Assembly: GCA_964395545.1 (NCBI GenBank)
Contig: CAYNAW010000006.1
Location: 1 to 47,769, forward strand
DNA: 47,769 bases
Direction: 5' to 3'
Source of the DNA: CAYGVX01 sp964395545
GTDB taxonomy: Archaea; Thermoproteota; Bathyarchaeia; Bathyarchaeales; SOJC01
Every line of letters starts with the position of its first letter. Position 1 is the first letter of the stretch. The position numbers and the translations under genes are program-made. Positions 7,468 through 15,104 of this stretch are shown piece by piece. The notes under the pieces are model-generated. The model saw only the letters and a program-made list of their open reading frames with translations. It was not told where the DNA came from and ran no database searches.

Positions 7468-8348
7468 TGATAGTCCTTCCGGGACCCGCAAGCCCCCGCT
7501 TGGCAAGCCACGTTGCAGCCGAGCTCGAAGCCAAACTCATACCCGTATTCTTCAAGAAGTTCCCAGACGGTGAAAGCTACCTACGCATCGAAGGCGATGT
7601 GAAAGACGAAGACGCCGCAATCGTCCAGACTACGAGTCCCCCCCAAGACGAAAGGATAATGCAACTTTTTCTGCTGGCCTCTGCAGCTAGGAGCAATGGA
7701 GCGCGAAGTATTACTGCCGTAGTTCCATACTTCGCTTACAGCCGCCAAGACAAGATATTCCTCCCAGGCGAAGCGTTCAGTGCCCGAACTGTCGTTAAAC
7801 TGCTCAGCACGTGCGGAGTAACAAGAATAATCACCATGAACGCTCACAACCCCACAGTCTTCAAGCATTTCGAAGTTCCCGTGAAGGACCTGTCAGCGAT
7901 CTCCACGCTGGCCCAGCATTTCAAGAACAAGGGATACGCGGGCGCAGTCTCGCTGTCGATGGGAAAGAAAGGCTTAGCCACTGCCCAAGAAGCAGCCAAC
8001 GTGCTCGAAGGACCTGCAGACTGCATCCCCACTCAGAGAGACCGCCACACCGGAAAAGTGACAATCGAGGAGAAACCCCTAGAAGTGAATGGCAAAGTCG
8101 CCATCATCTTCGACGACATTATAAGCAGCGGAGGAACGATGATAAAAGCCGTCGCCCACACGAAGAAGCAGGGCGCTACGAAAGTGTACGCCGCTTGCGT
8201 GCACCCCCTTTTGATGGCGGATGCAAGAGAGAAGATTGCCCAGAGCGGAGCCGACGGAATCGTAGGCACGGACAGCGTGCCAAGCCCTGTGAGCGTCGTC
8301 TCCGTGGCACCTTTAGTCGCCGAGGCTCTCATGGAAAAAGGAGCCTAA
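7467..8348 (+). CDS. prs: Ribose-phosphate pyrophosphokinase (PRPP synthetase)
   Basis: 293 aa, archaeal class length. It has PDGESYLRIEGDV near the N-terminus, the ATP-loop PYFAYSRQDK (about 92-101), NAHNP, and the PRPP-binding loop IFDDIISSGGTM (about 214-225). It makes PRPP from ribose 5-phosphate and ATP for nucleotide, histidine and NAD synthesis; nadC and pyrB in this window belong to PRPP-linked pathways. The ATG overlaps the HMG-CoA reductase stop. Confidence 0.95.
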   Translation: MIVLPGPASPRLASHVAAELEAKLIPVFFKKFPDGESYLRIEGDVKDEDAAIVQTTSPPQDERIMQLFLLASAARSNGARSITAVVPYFAYSRQDKIFLPGEAFSARTVVKLLSTCGVTRIITMNAHNPTVFKHFEVPVKDLSAISTLAQHFKNKGYAGAVSLSMGKKGLATAQEAANVLEGPADCIPTQRDRHTGKVTIEEKPLEVNGKVAIIFDDIISSGGTMIKAVAHTKKQGATKVYAACVHPLLMADAREKIAQSGADGIVGTDSVPSPVSVVSVAPLVAEALMEKGA

Positions 8349-8355
8349 AACCTCA

Positions 8356-9393
8356 GTGCCCCGCCTCTTCTTCATACTCTCGGGAGAGCATCCCACGTTA
8401 CCCATTGCTGAACTGAAAGCGAATTTAGAAGCTGAGACGATAGCCTACAAGAAACTGCAGAAACTGCCGCAAGTCCTGCGCCTCACCACAAGCATCGACG
8501 CCGTCGAGGCTCTGAAAAGAAGAGCAGCCCTAACCCGAGTCTGCTGCCGAGAAATTGCTGTCTGCGCCCCCACACACATGGAAATCGCCGCGGCAGTCAG
8601 ATCCCAACCTATTGACACGCTCTTACAATCGGGCGAAACCTTCGCCGTGCGAGTACGCCGAATAGGCGAAAGGACGAATGACCTGACGAGCGTCGACCTA
8701 GAGCGAAAGCTCGGGAAACTAATACTCGAAAGCGTGAGGAACGCCAAAGTTGACCTCAGAAAACCCCAGAAGATCTTCTTCGGAACCGTGACGGGTAACA
8801 CCTTTCTCTTCGGGCTGAAGCTGGCAGAGATACTACCCACGCCTTTCATGCAGCGGCGTCCACGCAAACGTCCCTTCTTTCACCCTTCAGCGATGCCGCC
8901 GAAACTGGCTAGATGCATGGTTAACCTAGCGAAGGCTAGGCTAGGAGAGGTGCTGCTGGACCCTTTCTGCGGTACAGGGAGCTTTCTCATCGAAGCCGGG
9001 CTTCTGGGCTGTCGAGTAGTGGGTCTTGACGCTAAAAGGTATATGGTCAAGGGGTGCAGGCGAAACCTCAAGCTCCTCGGCGTCGCGTGGGAGGGCTTAG
9101 GCGCTGCGGACGCCATGCACCTCCCCGTATCCACAGCTGACTGCATCGTCACCGACCCACCCTACGGACGCTCAGCCTCGACGATGGGATATACGACGGG
9201 AAGGATAGTTGAAGACTTTTTAGCCGACTCGGTGGATGTGTTAGCTAAGGGACAACGCGTGTGTTTGGCTGCTCCAAGAACAATCGGAGTGGGTGGAATG
9301 GCTGAGGCCGTAGGGTTTAGACACGTCGAGTCCCACATGGTCTACGTGCACCGCAGCCTCACCAGAGAAGTGGCAGTCTTGGAGAGGGCTTAG
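8356..9393 (+). CDS. tRNA (guanine-10-N2)-dimethyltransferase (Trm-G10)
   Basis: 345 aa from GTG at 8356. An N-terminal THUMP-type RNA-binding region (about 50-160) precedes a Rossmann methyltransferase domain with motif I LLDPFCGTGSFLIEA (about 195-209) and motif IV TDPPYG (about 263-268), the signature of base-amino methylation. It methylates G10 of tRNA using S-adenosylmethionine, the archaeal counterpart of Trm11. It stands 7 nt after prs and abuts RNase Z, another tRNA-maturation gene. Confidence 0.9.
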   Translation: MPRLFFILSGEHPTLPIAELKANLEAETIAYKKLQKLPQVLRLTTSIDAVEALKRRAALTRVCCREIAVCAPTHMEIAAAVRSQPIDTLLQSGETFAVRVRRIGERTNDLTSVDLERKLGKLILESVRNAKVDLRKPQKIFFGTVTGNTFLFGLKLAEILPTPFMQRRPRKRPFFHPSAMPPKLARCMVNLAKARLGEVLLDPFCGTGSFLIEAGLLGCRVVGLDAKRYMVKGCRRNLKLLGVAWEGLGAADAMHLPVSTADCIVTDPPYGRSASTMGYTTGRIVEDFLADSVDVLAKGQRVCLAAPRTIGVGGMAEAVGFRHVESHMVYVHRSLTREVAVLERA

Positions 9394-10317
9394 ATGAGTT
9401 TGCACGTTGTCTTCTTGGGAACGGCTGGAAGCGTGCCCACTGAAAGACGATCTCTACCGGCAGTTGCCCTGCAGAGAAAGGGCGAACTGATTCTCTTCGA
9501 CTGCGGCGAAGGTGTTCAACGCCAGATGGTGAAGGCTGGATTGGGGTTCAACAAGAAGATGAAAGTGTTCGTCACCCACATGCACGGTGACCACGTTCTC
9601 GGGTTGCCTGGGTTGATTCAAACCATGTCGTTGCTGGATCGCACGAGGACGCTGGAGATTTACGGTCCACTGGGCCTGGAGGACTTCATCGAAGCGGTCG
9701 AGAAGACCGTGCATTTTACGCTCACGTTTCCTCTCGAGATTGCTGAAATCGAAGCTGAAGGACTAGTGTGTGAGGAAAAAGAATACGAGGTGCATGCGTC
9801 TTGGGCAGCCCATTCTACCCGCGCTCTAGCTTACAGCTTTGTCGAGAAGCCCCGCCCTGGACGGTTCTATCCGGAAAGAGCCAGAATGCTGGGGGTTCCT
9901 GAGGGCTTGCTGTGGTCAAAACTCCAACACGGGTCAGCCGTGAAGCTATCCAACGGAAGAGCCGTGAAGCCAGAGGAGGTGGTTGGTCCGACCAGACCTG
10001 GGCGGAAGGTAACTTACACCGGCGATAGCAGGTCTTCCGAGGCTTTGACGAGGCTGGCTGAGAACGCCGACCTGCTCATTCACGATTCCACTTTTGATGA
10101 TGAACTCGCTGAGAGAGCGATGGAGGATGGGCATTCTACACCGAGTCAGGCTGCTGAGACTGCGAAGAACGCTGGGGCGAAGTACCTGATTCTGACACAC
10201 ATCAGCGCGCGCTATAGGACACCGGGTCTGTTGCTGAAGCAAGCAAAGAAGCGTTTTTCCAAAGTTGACGTTGCCGAAGATTTCATGAGAATCGACTTGC
10301 CCTTGCCCCGAAGTTAA
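9394..10317 (+). CDS. rnz: Ribonuclease Z (tRNA 3'-end endonuclease)
   Basis: 307 aa, short-form RNase Z length. The metallo-beta-lactamase motif is His62-x-His64-x-Asp66-His67 (THMHGDH); TGDSR (about 209) supplies the next metal ligand and the histidine after LILTH is near 270. It cuts the 3' trailer of pre-tRNA, after which the CCA enzyme (12785-14218) can act. The ATG follows the previous stop with no gap. The stop interlocks with that of the convergent gene in TTAA. Confidence 0.95.
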   Translation: MSLHVVFLGTAGSVPTERRSLPAVALQRKGELILFDCGEGVQRQMVKAGLGFNKKMKVFVTHMHGDHVLGLPGLIQTMSLLDRTRTLEIYGPLGLEDFIEAVEKTVHFTLTFPLEIAEIEAEGLVCEEKEYEVHASWAAHSTRALAYSFVEKPRPGRFYPERARMLGVPEGLLWSKLQHGSAVKLSNGRAVKPEEVVGPTRPGRKVTYTGDSRSSEALTRLAENADLLIHDSTFDDELAERAMEDGHSTPSQAAETAKNAGAKYLILTHISARYRTPGLLLKQAKKRFSKVDVAEDFMRIDLPLPRS

Positions 10318-11096
10318 CAGAAAAGCTTCCGCGCGGCTTCAACACTCTGCTCTATGTTGCTGCATGATTCCACCACCACAGTGCCCCTAAGCTCTGCCTT
10401 CTCGACGGCGTCTGCGAAACGATTCCAATCGATAGTGCCCTGGCCAACACCTAGGTGCAGGTCTTGTTTTCCATCGTTGTCGTGGGCGTGAATGTGGACG
10501 ATTCTGCTGCTGAAGGCTTCTATGAAAGCGTGGGTTTGACCGCTTATGTTGGAGTGTCCAACATCTAAGACCAAGCCAATGTTCTCGTCCAACTCATGGA
10601 AAAAGCCGGAAAACTGCTCGACATTCTTCAGCAGAAATCCGAAGGGCTCGGGGCAGTTCTCGATGGCAACGTCGACGCCGTAATCTCTGGAGAGCTCAAG
10701 TAGTTTTTTCACAGAATCGACGTTCGTCTTCCAGTCAGCACCCGGGTAGAAACTGCTTATTCCCGTTCGCATGCCTGGATGAAAGATCATCAGGCGACAC
10801 TCGAGTTCTCGCGCATGCTTCAGGGATTCTTCCAGTCGTTTAAAAACGAAACGACGCACGTTCGGAACCGGAGCAGCGATGTTTATGTCTGCGAAGGGTG
10901 CATGCATGGTGTATGCAAGGCCTCTTGACTCGCCTATTTTCTTGAGCTTTGCGACTCTTTCTCGGTCGAGTGTGTGCCATCCATCGTTGACAAGCTCCAC
11001 ATGTTCTACAGACACTTCCCTAAGCCTTTCACAGAGGCTCTTGAAAGGTTCCCCCAAGCAATACAGCATCGATAGCCCGATGTTCACTATGTCCAT
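10314..11096 (-). CDS. Sugar phosphate isomerase/epimerase-like TIM-barrel protein
   Basis: 260 aa. It has the xylose isomerase-like / AP endonuclease family 2 pattern: MHAPFADINI (strand 2), MIFHPGM, VAIENCPEPFG, GLVLDVGHSNISG, VHIHAHDN and a final Glu in VVVESCS, giving the usual His, Glu and Asp metal ligands. Members include sugar isomerases, inosose-type enzymes and endonuclease IV; this one lacks the full endonuclease IV zinc set, so a sugar isomerase or epimerase is likelier. It is a single gene, convergent with rnz. Confidence 0.8.
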   Translation of the reverse strand: MDIVNIGLSMLYCLGEPFKSLCERLREVSVEHVELVNDGWHTLDRERVAKLKKIGESRGLAYTMHAPFADINIAAPVPNVRRFVFKRLEESLKHARELECRLMIFHPGMRTGISSFYPGADWKTNVDSVKKLLELSRDYGVDVAIENCPEPFGFLLKNVEQFSGFFHELDENIGLVLDVGHSNISGQTHAFIEAFSSRIVHIHAHDNDGKQDLHLGVGQGTIDWNRFADAVEKAELRGTVVVESCSNIEQSVEAARKLFC

Positions 11097-11167
11097 CTCT
11101 CCAAACCGGTAGCCCTCTTTTGAAGGAGGATAAGGAGAGAAGACTATTGAGGTTTGTGTTTCTTCGC

Positions 11168-11569
11168 TTAAGTCGTTCGGGGCACAAGAAAATCGATGAG
11201 CTTCGACGGCTTGTCGTCTCTGATTTCCACTTTGATGGGTCCTAATGGACTTTCCGCGTCGGGCTCACAGAAAGAGACATGTCCCACGTAGGCGACTTGC
11301 TTGTTCAAGAAAAACGTCACAGTGTCGCCTTTTAACCCTTGGAGCAATACCTTCCGTGCAGCGGCTCGGATGCGCTCTCGTCGAAGCAGGTTGCCAAACT
11401 GCGACAAGCTCTCTATGCCTCTGGCTTGACCTACCAGTAGACTACCTCTTTTCTGCGGTATCTCCTCGAACTCCAAGCTTCCAAAGATGTTCTCTGCTGC
11501 GCATTTGACTTTAGCGGGGTCTTCGGTGATGTTAACTTCAACTTCAACCTTCACGCGTGCGGCGTCCAC
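11168..11569 (-). CDS. UPF0201 family protein
   Basis: 133 aa from GTG at 11569 (a second GTG at 11554 gives the more family-like start MKVEVEVNITEDPAKV). Residues 6-130 match the archaeal UPF0201 pattern: an amphipathic N-terminal strand, ENIFGSLEF, SLSQFGNLLRRERIRAAARKVL and a C-terminal segment ending IDFLVPRT. The fold resembles ribosomal-protein L5-like alpha/beta domains; the function is unknown. It overlaps the UPF0200 kinase-like gene by 26 nt, and in Archaeoglobus I recall the two as one fused protein. Confidence 0.75.
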   Translation of the reverse strand: MDAARVKVEVEVNITEDPAKVKCAAENIFGSLEFEEIPQKRGSLLVGQARGIESLSQFGNLLRRERIRAAARKVLLQGLKGDTVTFFLNKQVAYVGHVSFCEPDAESPLGPIKVEIRDDKPSKLIDFLVPRTT

Positions 11570-12119
11570 TTTTCTTCACGTTCTCCAAGAACCCTTCCAC
11601 TTCTTTCCTAAGCTCATCCCTCTTGCCTTCGTTCACTATCATTACGTCGGCCGACGCGATTACGCTTCCATGTCCGACGCGGAGTTCACGCCAGTCCCGC
11701 TCTAGGAAAGTTTCCCACTTCTCCGGGTCGTCGCTTCTCTTGCGCTTAAAAAGCCGCCTAAACCGCGTCTCTGGAGAGGCGTGAATGGCCAACAGTTTGA
11801 ACCGCGGAAAGTGCTTCTTGAAGGCATCCGCTTCGTATAGACTTCGAATGCCGTCTACAACGACGACACGATTCCCCGACTTTTCAATCTTGGGCGTGCA
11901 GCGCTTGGCAACTGCCGCGGCGCCCTCCTCCTGGCGCATTTGCAGCATGACCTTGCCAACGTTCTCAGGTGTCGGCTCCAAGTTTCGCCGCTTCGTCTCT
12001 TCCCTTACCTCATCTCCCATGACGACGATTCCATAGCCCAGCTTTCTCGCAACCTCTACCACCATTGCCTTGCCCGCCCCAGGCATCCCTGCGACGCCGA
12101 TAACAACCTTATTTCGCAT
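11544..12119 (-). CDS. UPF0200 family nucleoside/CoA kinase-like P-loop protein
   Basis: 191 aa from the ATG at 12119, preceded by AAGGATG about 10 nt upstream; an in-frame ATG at 12149 is possible but close to the promoter. The P-loop is GMPGAGKA near residues 10-17, followed by VVMGDEVREE and VVVDGIRS, as in dephospho-CoA kinase or adenylate kinase-like proteins. The reaction of UPF0200 is not established. It forms a coupled pair with UPF0201 downstream. Confidence 0.8.
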   Translation of the reverse strand: MRNKVVIGVAGMPGAGKAMVVEVARKLGYGIVVMGDEVREETKRRNLEPTPENVGKVMLQMRQEEGAAAVAKRCTPKIEKSGNRVVVVDGIRSLYEADAFKKHFPRFKLLAIHASPETRFRRLFKRKRSDDPEKWETFLERDWRELRVGHGSVIASADVMIVNEGKRDELRKEVEGFLENVKKSGRRTREG

Positions 12120-12165
12120 AGTCAACGCATCCTTCGGTATATGTAGCATTCTCGGTTTAAAAGTT

Positions 12166-12174
12166 CTTATAAAT
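12166..12174. promoter_or_regulatory. Near-palindromic TATA element between UPF0200 and thpR
   Basis: CTTATAAAT reads as TATA on both strands (ATTTATAAG on the minus). It is about 38 nt before the thpR ATG and about 51 nt before the ATG at 12119. A second AT-rich stretch (TTTTAAACC on the minus strand, about 12155-12163) could serve the minus gene instead. Confidence 0.4.
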
Positions 12175-12207
12175 GGTGCACACTGAAACTATGGAGAGGG
12201 ACCTGAG

Positions 12208-12774
12208 ATGCCAGAACTGATTCGCAGTTTCATCGCCTTCGACATAAACAACGAAGAAATCCTGAAACAACTGCTTGATACTCAACAGCGGCTTGCCACG
12301 TCGGGTGCCGACCTGAAACTCGTAGAACCCAAGAACATACATGTGACCATGCGATTTTTGGGCGACATTCCGTCCAGCATGGTCGACAAGGTTTGTGGCG
12401 AGATGGACCAGATAGCCTTTTCACCGTTTGACGTGGAAATCCAAGGAGTAGGCGCCTTCCCTACTGCCAAATATGCCCGAGTGGTGTGGGCAGGCATCCA
12501 GGAAGGCGCTGACGAACTGCTCAGAGTCTTCACGCAGTTGGAGCCACGCCTGAAGAGCTTAGGCTTCAACCCAGACGCTAAGGGCTTCAGCCCTCACATA
12601 ACAATAGCTCGAGTGAGGTCGGGACGCAGCAAGACTGAACTCGCCTTTGTGATCAAAGGGCTCGAGAACACAAGGTTCGGAACGATGAAGGCCGATTGCC
12701 TGAAGTTAAAGAGAAGCGTCTTGACACCGAAAGGTCCAGTCTACTCTACCCTTAAGGAAGTCTGCCCAAGATAA
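12208..12774 (+). CDS. thpR: RNA 2',3'-cyclic phosphodiesterase ThpR (2'-5' RNA ligase family)
   Basis: 188 aa. The two HxTx motifs of the 2H phosphoesterase superfamily are present: HVTMRFLG (about 46-53) and HITIARV (about 130-136). These enzymes hydrolyse 2',3'-cyclic phosphate to 2'-phosphate and can ligate tRNA halves in vitro. The start has a GAGAGGGACCTGAG leader. It is followed by the CCA enzyme 10 nt later, which supports a tRNA-end role. Confidence 0.93.
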   Translation: MPELIRSFIAFDINNEEILKQLLDTQQRLATSGADLKLVEPKNIHVTMRFLGDIPSSMVDKVCGEMDQIAFSPFDVEIQGVGAFPTAKYARVVWAGIQEGADELLRVFTQLEPRLKSLGFNPDAKGFSPHITIARVRSGRSKTELAFVIKGLENTRFGTMKADCLKLKRSVLTPKGPVYSTLKEVCPR

Positions 12775-12784
12775 GGAGTTAACG

Positions 12785-14218
12785 ATGTCTTCGCAACTCG
12801 AAGCTTTCCTGTCTAAAGTCTTGAAGAAGACTACGCCCAACGGCGCAGAGAGAGATCGTATTCTAAGATTGGCTGAGAAGCTCAAGGCAAAAGTGCAGCA
12901 CGTAGCCTGCGAGGCCGAGTTAGACGTAGAAGTGCGTTTAGAGGGCTCGGTGGCTAAGGACACATGGCTGCGGGAGGCGCCCGACATCGACATCTTCGTC
13001 CGCGTTCCATCCAAAGTGCGCAAAGAGCACTTCGGCACCAAGTACTTGGACGTTGCCAAGAAGGCAATGGCGGGCGCCAAACAGGTAGAACGCTTCGCAG
13101 AACATCCCTACTTGGAGGCCATTATCAATGGGACCCGCGTAAACATCGTCCCATGCTACCGCGTGAAGAAAGGTAGATGGAAGAGCGCCACCGACCGCAC
13201 TCCCTTCCATACAGACTATGTCAAGCCACTGCTCGACGAGAGACTTCGCGGCGAGGTTCGATTGTTGAAGCGTTTCCTGAAAGGCATAGACGTCTACGGT
13301 GCAGAGATAAAGGTAGGCGGCTTCAGCGGCTACCTCTGCGAACTCCTAATCCTGCATTACGGCTCTTTCCTCCAGACGTTGAAGAGTGTGGGAGAGTGGA
13401 AGGCTAGGACGTTCATCGACCTTGAGGGGTACTTTAAAGGACGGGAGAGAGAGCTAGGCATTGCCTTTGAAGAACCCCTAGTCATGGTTGATCCAGTTGA
13501 CGAAGGTAGGAACGCGGCTTCTGCGGTGAGGCGTGAACGACTTGATGAGTTCATCGCTGCCTCTAGAGCCTTCCTAAACAGTGCCAGCATGACCTTCTTC
13601 TACCCGCCGAGGACAAAGCCTCTGAGCCCCCAAGTCTTGATAGAGACGATGAAAGGCAGGGGCACGAATATAGTCTTCACGCAGTTTGGAGAAGTAAAGA
13701 CGGTTCCCGACATTTTGTGGGGGCAGCTCTACAAGTCGCAGCGGTCACTTCGGAAACTTGTCGAGCAGCATGACTTTGCGATGGTCAGAGATGCCGTATG
13801 GAGCGACGAGAAGAACCTTAACATTTCAATCTTGGAAGTGGAAGACCGATTCGTGCCCACTCTTAAGAAGCACTTGGGACCGCCCTTAGAGAGGAGAGAA
13901 GAATGTGAGAGATTTCTCGAGAAACATTCCTTCTCAGCCCAAGCGTTATCTGGGCCTCGGTTGGAAGGAGGACGATGGGTAGTCTACATCAGACGCAGGT
14001 ATGAGGACGTTGTTGCGCTGTTGGAAGACACGTTGAAGGATGGGGGAAGAAAAGCCGGTGTGGCAGAGCTTGTTTCCCAATCTGTCGCTAGACGGTTCAA
14101 AGTACGGGTTAACGAGGAAATCCTCCTCACTTATTCACGGAACCGAGAATTTGCAAGGTTCTTAACCGAATACTTGGAGGGAAGACCGAAATGGTTGGGA
14201 TGGAGACAAACGCAATAA
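12785..14218 (+). CDS. cca: CCA tRNA nucleotidyltransferase, archaeal class I
   Basis: 477 aa, close to the family norm of about 440-460. The class I nucleotidyltransferase motif is GSVAKDTWL (54-62) with the two metal-binding aspartates Asp67 and Asp69 in PDIDIF; VNIVPCY holds the third carboxylate neighbourhood. The tail, body and RNA-binding domains follow, including YPPRTKPL. It adds CCA to tRNA 3' ends without a template. It is preceded by thpR and followed after 19 nt by the hydrogenase genes on the same strand. Confidence 0.95.
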   Translation: MSSQLEAFLSKVLKKTTPNGAERDRILRLAEKLKAKVQHVACEAELDVEVRLEGSVAKDTWLREAPDIDIFVRVPSKVRKEHFGTKYLDVAKKAMAGAKQVERFAEHPYLEAIINGTRVNIVPCYRVKKGRWKSATDRTPFHTDYVKPLLDERLRGEVRLLKRFLKGIDVYGAEIKVGGFSGYLCELLILHYGSFLQTLKSVGEWKARTFIDLEGYFKGRERELGIAFEEPLVMVDPVDEGRNAASAVRRERLDEFIAASRAFLNSASMTFFYPPRTKPLSPQVLIETMKGRGTNIVFTQFGEVKTVPDILWGQLYKSQRSLRKLVEQHDFAMVRDAVWSDEKNLNISILEVEDRFVPTLKKHLGPPLERREECERFLEKHSFSAQALSGPRLEGGRWVVYIRRRYEDVVALLEDTLKDGGRKAGVAELVSQSVARRFKVRVNEEILLTYSRNREFARFLTEYLEGRPKWLGWRQTQ

Positions 14219-14237
14219 TCGGAGGAAGTAACGTCAC

Positions 14238-15104
14238 GTGAAGGTTTGCATGGTGTCCTTGACATGCTGTGCCGGGTGCTTCCTCTCGTTCCTAAGCGGT
14301 GGCGACGACCTGTACAACTTTCTGACCAAAGACGTCGAAGTCGTCTTCTCCCCTACGTTCGTGGATACCAAAGAGATTCCAAGGGTTGACCTTGCGATTG
14401 TGGAGGGCGGTGTCAAGGCCGAGGCCGACGAGGAACTCTTGCGCGAGATAAGAGCCAAGTCAACCACCCTCGTCGCGTTAGGCATCTGCGCCACCCACGG
14501 CGGAGTGACAAGCCTCGGCAACCGCGTCTCCCTTAAGAAATTCCTGGAAGAAAGATTCCCAAAAATCCAGTCAACCATGCTCCCACAGATAAGGGACATG
14601 GTGTACCCCATTTGCACGTTCGTCGACGTAGACTATTACGTGCCTGGCTGTCCACCTATGCCAGACCGCATCATAAAGACCTTGAGAAGCATCGTTAGGG
14701 GCGAGAAGCCGGAACGCGTGAAGGAAGTAGTCTGTGTTGAATGCCCCAGAAAGATTCTTCCGGTCAAGCCTGGGAGGCTCTATGGCACTTACGAGAAGGA
14801 AGCTGACCCGAACGTCTGTTTATTGAGCCAAGGTTTCATCTGTCTGGGCTCCCTCACGCGCCGTGGCTGTGGCGCTCCATGTCCCACGGTGGGTTTCACG
14901 TGTTTCGGCTGCCGAGGACCACCTGACCCGCTGCTCTACCGCTCCAGAGATCTGTTTGAACTGCTCGTAAATGTTACTTCGAGGAGGACGGGAATTCCCG
15001 AGGAAGAAGTGAGAAACGAGTTGTACGCCAATCCATTCGTCTTCCATGCCTTCATCTTTTCCAAGACGCTGGAGCGGTTTAAAGCCATGGAGCGAGTCAT
15101 ATGA
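14238..15104 (+). CDS. [NiFe] hydrogenase small subunit, group 3 type (MvhG/HydS-like)
   Basis: 288 aa from GTG at 14238. Proximal-cluster ligands are Cys11 and Cys14 (CAGC), Cys84 (GICATHGG) and Cys138 (VPGCPP). The C-terminal part has the Cys-rich pattern of group 3 small subunits, CLLSQGFICLG then GCGAPCPTVGFTCFGC, for two more [4Fe-4S] clusters. No Tat signal peptide, so a cytoplasmic enzyme. It overlaps the large subunit by 4 nt (ATGA). Neither a diaphorase subunit nor an MvhD/Hdr partner is nearby, so the electron acceptor is not shown. Confidence 0.9.
   Translation: MKVCMVSLTCCAGCFLSFLSGGDDLYNFLTKDVEVVFSPTFVDTKEIPRVDLAIVEGGVKAEADEELLREIRAKSTTLVALGICATHGGVTSLGNRVSLKKFLEERFPKIQSTMLPQIRDMVYPICTFVDVDYYVPGCPPMPDRIIKTLRSIVRGEKPERVKEVVCVECPRKILPVKPGRLYGTYEKEADPNVCLLSQGFICLGSLTRRGCGAPCPTVGFTCFGCRGPPDPLLYRSRDLFELLVNVTSRRTGIPEEEVRNELYANPFVFHAFIFSKTLERFKAMERVI

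Noticed and set aside
7811..8416. 201-codon plus-strand frame overlapping prs
   Set aside because: Lies in another frame of the well-conserved PRPP synthetase gene and has an Arg/Ser-rich shadow composition.
10314..11096. Endonuclease IV for the TIM-barrel protein
   Set aside because: The metal-site residues seen are closer to sugar isomerases and epimerases; the full endonuclease IV zinc set was not found.
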